Below are positions 6,948 through 9,227 of a stretch of DNA of 9,227 nucleotides, one piece after another; the first letter of the stretch is position 1, and each line of letters starts with the position of its first letter. The stretch is from Ilumatobacteraceae bacterium. Lineage in GTDB: Bacteria; Actinomycetota; Acidimicrobiia; Acidimicrobiales; Ilumatobacteraceae. The notes beneath the pieces were generated by a model. The model did not search any database and was not told the DNA's origin. It saw only the letters and a list, made by a program, of their open reading frames with translations. The translations under genes were made by a program, and so were the position numbers. The stretch spans positions 1 to 9,227 of the forward strand of contig JALQWV010000004.1 of NCBI GenBank assembly GCA_023263465.1, written 5' to 3'.

Positions 6948-8136
6948 TCGTTTTGAACCGTTTCAGGCGCTTCGTTATGGGAGCAATGTCGAACTCGTTG
7001 ATGTTTGTTCGCCACCATACGACGTGCTGTCAGACGCCGACCGCTTGGCATTAGCGAATCGGCACGAGCACAACATTGTTCACATTGATATGCCGATAGC
7101 GCTATCTGGAAATGCATACGAACATGCTGCTTCGGTTCTCTCTCAGTGGATAAGTGATGGCGTTATGGTGCGCGACGATTGTCCATCGTTCACGCTGTAT
7201 CGCATGAAATTCACCGACCCCACTGGCAAACCGCGAAATGTCGTTGGAGTGATCGGGGCATTGGAGGTAGTAGATGAAGGCGCTGGTGGCGTACTGCCCC
7301 ACGAACGCACCACCCCGAAGGCCAAAACCGATCGTCTCGAGCTAACGCGAGCAACCGACGCAAACTTGTCTCCTGTGTGGGGACTCTCACTGGCACATGG
7401 ACTGTCCGTATTGCTTTCCGAACCTGGTGAACTTCTCGGCAGTGTTACTGATGACCTTGGAGTCATTCACAGTGTTGAGCGTGTTACCGACGATTCGCGC
7501 ATTGCAGCAATCTCTTCTTCAATTTCGTCGCACCCAGTTGTGATTGCAGACGGTCACCACCGCTATGCCATCAGTCGCACCTATCGAAATGAAACACGTG
7601 AACGTCTACGGAGCAAAACCTCTGGCGCAGAGCTCACCATGACGTATGTGAATGAACTCATTGACGAACAACTCAGTGTTGCCGCTATTCATCGCTTGTA
7701 CGAAGGCATCTCCTACTCAGAGTTGGCTGCCGCACTTTCCCCATTTTTTACGATCACGGATGCTGACCCCGTGGGTTCAGCAACGCTGTCGCAGATGAAT
7801 GAACGCGGTTCGTTATGCCTAGTTTCACGATCGGGACGCGCCCACTGGCTCACACCGATACCAGAGAAATTCGCAGGGGTTCGAAACCTTGATAGCGCAT
7901 ATCTGGAGCATGCACTATCTCATGTACAACACGAAGTTCGCTATCAACACGGCGTCGCAGAGGTTCAACACGAACTCCAGACGAGCAATGCCACAGCTGC
8001 AATCTTGATTCGACCAGTCAGTGTTGCTGAAATTCAGCGCACTGCTTACGAAGGTCTGCTCATGCCGCCGAAGTCAACGTTCTTTACGCCGAAACTGCGA
8101 ACAGGATTCGTACTACGAGAGTTGAAAACGCGTTAG
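6943..8136 (+). CDS. DUF1015 family protein, function unknown
   Basis: Full-length member (397 aa) of the conserved uncharacterised DUF1015 family. The start GTG 6943 gives the family's usual opening, MPRFEPFQALRY. Conserved blocks follow in order: SPPYDV (23-28), LPHERTTPKAKTDRL (118-132), RATDANLSPVWGL (136-148), VIADGHHRYAI (200-210), SVAAIHRL (245-252) and the C-terminal MPPKSTFFTPKLRTGFVL (374-391). No signal peptide or membrane segment is visible, so it is probably cytosolic. The histidine/arginine-rich ADGHHRY block is the likeliest active or binding site and loosely recalls the GxHR motif of ParB-like folds, but no activity can be assigned. It is the only plus-strand gene here, set between the TPR and HAD genes, with 9 nt at its 5' side and a 4-nt overlap at its 3' side. 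No ribosome site or clear promoter is visible; its promoter would have to lie inside the HAD gene. Confidence 0.88.
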   Translation: MPRFEPFQALRYGSNVELVDVCSPPYDVLSDADRLALANRHEHNIVHIDMPIALSGNAYEHAASVLSQWISDGVMVRDDCPSFTLYRMKFTDPTGKPRNVVGVIGALEVVDEGAGGVLPHERTTPKAKTDRLELTRATDANLSPVWGLSLAHGLSVLLSEPGELLGSVTDDLGVIHSVERVTDDSRIAAISSSISSHPVVIADGHHRYAISRTYRNETRERLRSKTSGAELTMTYVNELIDEQLSVAAIHRLYEGISYSELAAALSPFFTITDADPVGSATLSQMNERGSLCLVSRSGRAHWLTPIPEKFAGVRNLDSAYLEHALSHVQHEVRYQHGVAEVQHELQTSNATAAILIRPVSVAEIQRTAYEGLLMPPKSTFFTPKLRTGFVLRELKTR

Positions 8137-9227
8137 TGCGAACCGATTGCCGCAAGGCGATCGCGAATGTCAGAGAAATCTGGATCGTTGTGAGCGATCT
8201 TCTTGAACCATTCCCGTGCATTAATGACGTCGCCTGAACGGTCGTACAAGTCGGCAAGTACGTACCACTCGCGCAAGTGGTGCTCACGCACCTTTGCAGG
8301 ATCTTTCTTCGTCTGTTGCATGATGCGAACAGCATGTTGAATATCGCCCCTATCTGCTTGCGCACTGGCTGCGACAATGCGGCCCTCAGCAACAATTGCT
8401 GGGTCCGGTGAAGCGTCCTTCAATTCTTTCCATAATTCGTCGACCTTCTCGTAACGCATGAGCGCGCGATAGCAGTCTGCAAGAACTGGGTGGTTCAACG
8501 TTGAAGCGGGCATCGCAACGCGTGCCTTTTCAAGATGATCGGCAGCATCTCGCCATTGCCCCAGGCGATACAACGACAAACCGGCAATCTCGTGGATGAG
8601 ATGCACTCCCTCGCACTCACGCGTGATCGGAATGATGATGCGTTTCGCGTCTTGGTAGCGACCCTTTTCAAAGGCATCGAGAGCAAGAGCGAGCTTGCTA
8701 ATAAGACGCTTTGCGGCCTGATCACCAACAATCCCGGCGATCTTCTTGCCAACGGTTGCTTCTACATGAGCAAGAGCAGGTGCTGATGCGCGTTTTTCGT
8801 CACGCTCCAAACGGATTGGTGCGTCATGGTCGCGATGACGCGAACCGCGGCGTGGCGCACGAGTGGAACCCTCATCTTTCCAGCGTTCTTGCTGATGATC
8901 GTTACGCGGTGCTGCGTCGCGATCATTTCGTCGACCTCCTGTTCGGGAACGTACCTGATCGGCGCGGCGCTGTGCATCGGTTTGTGGACGCGACGGACGA
9001 TCTGAGTCAAAACTGCGCGAACGACTTGGACGATCATCATCGCGACGAGGACGACTAGGACGTGAATCTCGATCAGCAAAACGCCCACCACTAGATGGCC
9101 GACCCGATGACGGACGACCACGACCTACCGGACGATCATCGTCGCGACGAGAACGCGACGGACGGTCAGAGTCAAAACTGCGTGAACGACTTGGGCGATC
9201 ATCATCGCGGCGCGGACGGGAAGGTCG
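8133..9227 (-). CDS. TPR-repeat protein with long Arg/Asp/Ser/Pro-rich N-terminal region (5' end off the right edge)
   Basis: An open frame of 364 codons plus stop enters from the right edge. The visible N-terminal 139 residues or so (9227-8811) are low-complexity and probably disordered, rich in R, D, S, P and G, with internal repeats such as RPSRPRRDDDRP. From about 8810 the protein becomes ordered. Helical TPR-like pairs include ALALDAFEKGRYQDAKRII, AGLSLYRLGQWRDAADHLEK, LADCYRALMRYEKVDELWKE, a weaker AQADRGDIQHAVRIMQQ and VLADLYDRSGDVINAREWF, about five repeats. No signal peptide can be judged, because the start is outside. A TTG at 8810 begins just the ordered part but has no ribosome site, and the frame upstream shows protein-level constraint, so I treat it as internal. 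It occupies the place of mycobacterial Rv1691, also a TPR-type protein of unknown role. The basic disordered region suggests RNA or protein binding; that is inference. Confidence 0.82.
   Translation of the reverse strand, partial: RPSRPRRDDDRPSRSRSFDSDRPSRSRRDDDRPVGRGRPSSGRPSSGGRFADRDSRPSRPRRDDDRPSRSRSFDSDRPSRPQTDAQRRADQVRSRTGGRRNDRDAAPRNDHQQERWKDEGSTRAPRRGSRHRDHDAPIRLERDEKRASAPALAHVEATVGKKIAGIVGDQAAKRLISKLALALDAFEKGRYQDAKRIIIPITRECEGVHLIHEIAGLSLYRLGQWRDAADHLEKARVAMPASTLNHPVLADCYRALMRYEKVDELWKELKDASPDPAIVAEGRIVAASAQADRGDIQHAVRIMQQTKKDPAKVREHHLREWYVLADLYDRSGDVINAREWFKKIAHNDPDFSDIRDRLAAIGSH
8144..8163 (+). terminator. Possible 3' hairpin of the DUF1015 transcript
   Basis: Seven nt after the DUF1015 stop, the plus strand has CGATTGCC, loop GCAA, then GGCGATCG: an 8-bp stem with one U-G wobble and a GNRA tetraloop. 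In the minus-strand RNA the wobble becomes an A-C mismatch and the loop is not GNRA, so the fold favours the plus-strand transcript. No T-run follows, so it is at best a weak or 3'-protecting structure. It lies inside the last codons of the TPR gene and may simply be a coding coincidence. Confidence 0.35.
8988..9062 (-). repeat. Copy 1 of a 25-residue coding repeat in the TPR protein
   Basis: Encodes RPSRPRRDDDRP followed by SRSRSFDSDRPSR. It is identical at all 25 residues to the copy at 9153-9227, 165 nt (55 codons) away. The two differ at ten of 75 bases. Confidence 0.85.
9084..9116 (-). repeat. Short tandem RPSSG repeat between the two 25-residue copies
   Basis: The frame encodes RPSSG-RPSSG-G, two adjacent five-residue units written with different codons (serines TCA TCG, then TCT AGT). 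It is part of the linker of the disordered region. Confidence 0.6.
9153..9227 (-). repeat. Copy 2 of the 25-residue coding repeat, at the right edge
   Basis: Same peptide as 8988-9062. A partial third copy, RPSRSRRDDDRP, overlaps its end at 9129-9164. More copies may lie beyond the window. Confidence 0.85.

Noticed and set aside
8133..8810. TPR protein as a complete 225-residue gene starting at TTG 8810
   Set aside because: No ribosome site precedes this TTG, and the same frame stays open to the right edge with a repeated peptide differing only by silent changes. The upstream part is therefore coding.
8988..9227. CRISPR-like or DNA-level direct repeats
   Set aside because: The repeat is in frame, the copies differ at ten bases and spacing is 55 codons. 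The pattern is explained by a repeated peptide, not by an array.
1..9227. A defence, toxin-antitoxin, biosynthetic or other new multi-gene system
   Set aside because: Seven of the nine genes belong to recognised core families in a known conserved order. The only unassigned players are DUF1015 and the TPR protein, and no toxin-like, nuclease or phage-related domains are visible.

Overview
The window is a compact, gene-dense chromosomal segment with mid-range G+C by eye. It matches a conserved actinobacterial housekeeping neighbourhood. Read on the minus strand (right to left), the order is TPR protein, HAD-IIA phosphatase, tlyA, nadK, recN, pyrG, xerD, HD-type protein. From memory this parallels Mycobacterium tuberculosis Rv1691 to Rv1701 (TPR, HAD phosphatase, tlyA, ppnK, recN, two envelope/copper-type genes, pyrG, NUDIX, xerD). 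Here the two genes between recN and pyrG and the NUDIX gene before xerD are absent. The moderate G+C, together with the slim block, suggests an actinobacterium of an Acidimicrobiia or similar streamlined aquatic lineage. That placement is inference and was not tested.

Layout. Positions 1-187 hold the start of an HD-type protein whose TTG start overlaps the xerD stop. Then, all on the minus strand, come xerD (184-1119), pyrG (1130-2785), an 80-nt spacer, recN (2866-4482), nadK (4482-5348), tlyA (5371-6132) and a HAD-IIA phosphatase (6136-6933). Spacings from the HAD gene to recN are 3 nt, 22 nt and a 1-nt overlap, which fits one operon. A DUF1015 gene (6943-8136) runs on the plus strand. Its start is 9 nt from the HAD start and its stop overlaps the stop of the next minus-strand gene by 4 nt. 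From 8133 to the right edge is the C-terminal part of a TPR protein with a long Arg/Asp/Ser/Pro-rich N-terminal region. Its start lies beyond the window.

Functionally the minus-strand genes cover rRNA 2'-O-methylation (TlyA), NADP supply (NadK), double-strand-break repair (RecN), CTP synthesis (PyrG) and chromosome dimer resolution (XerD). These are core functions kept together by history rather than a single pathway. I see no tRNA, rRNA, CRISPR array, insertion sequence, phage or defence system.

The most interesting structures are three. First, the plus-strand DUF1015 gene is wedged without spacer between two genes that are adjacent and co-directional in relatives, giving a possible non-contiguous operon with mutual antisense transcription. 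Second, the two divergent GTG start codons are 9 nt apart and form the arms of an inverted repeat. Third, a 25-residue disordered peptide is duplicated, and all ten DNA differences between the copies are synonymous.
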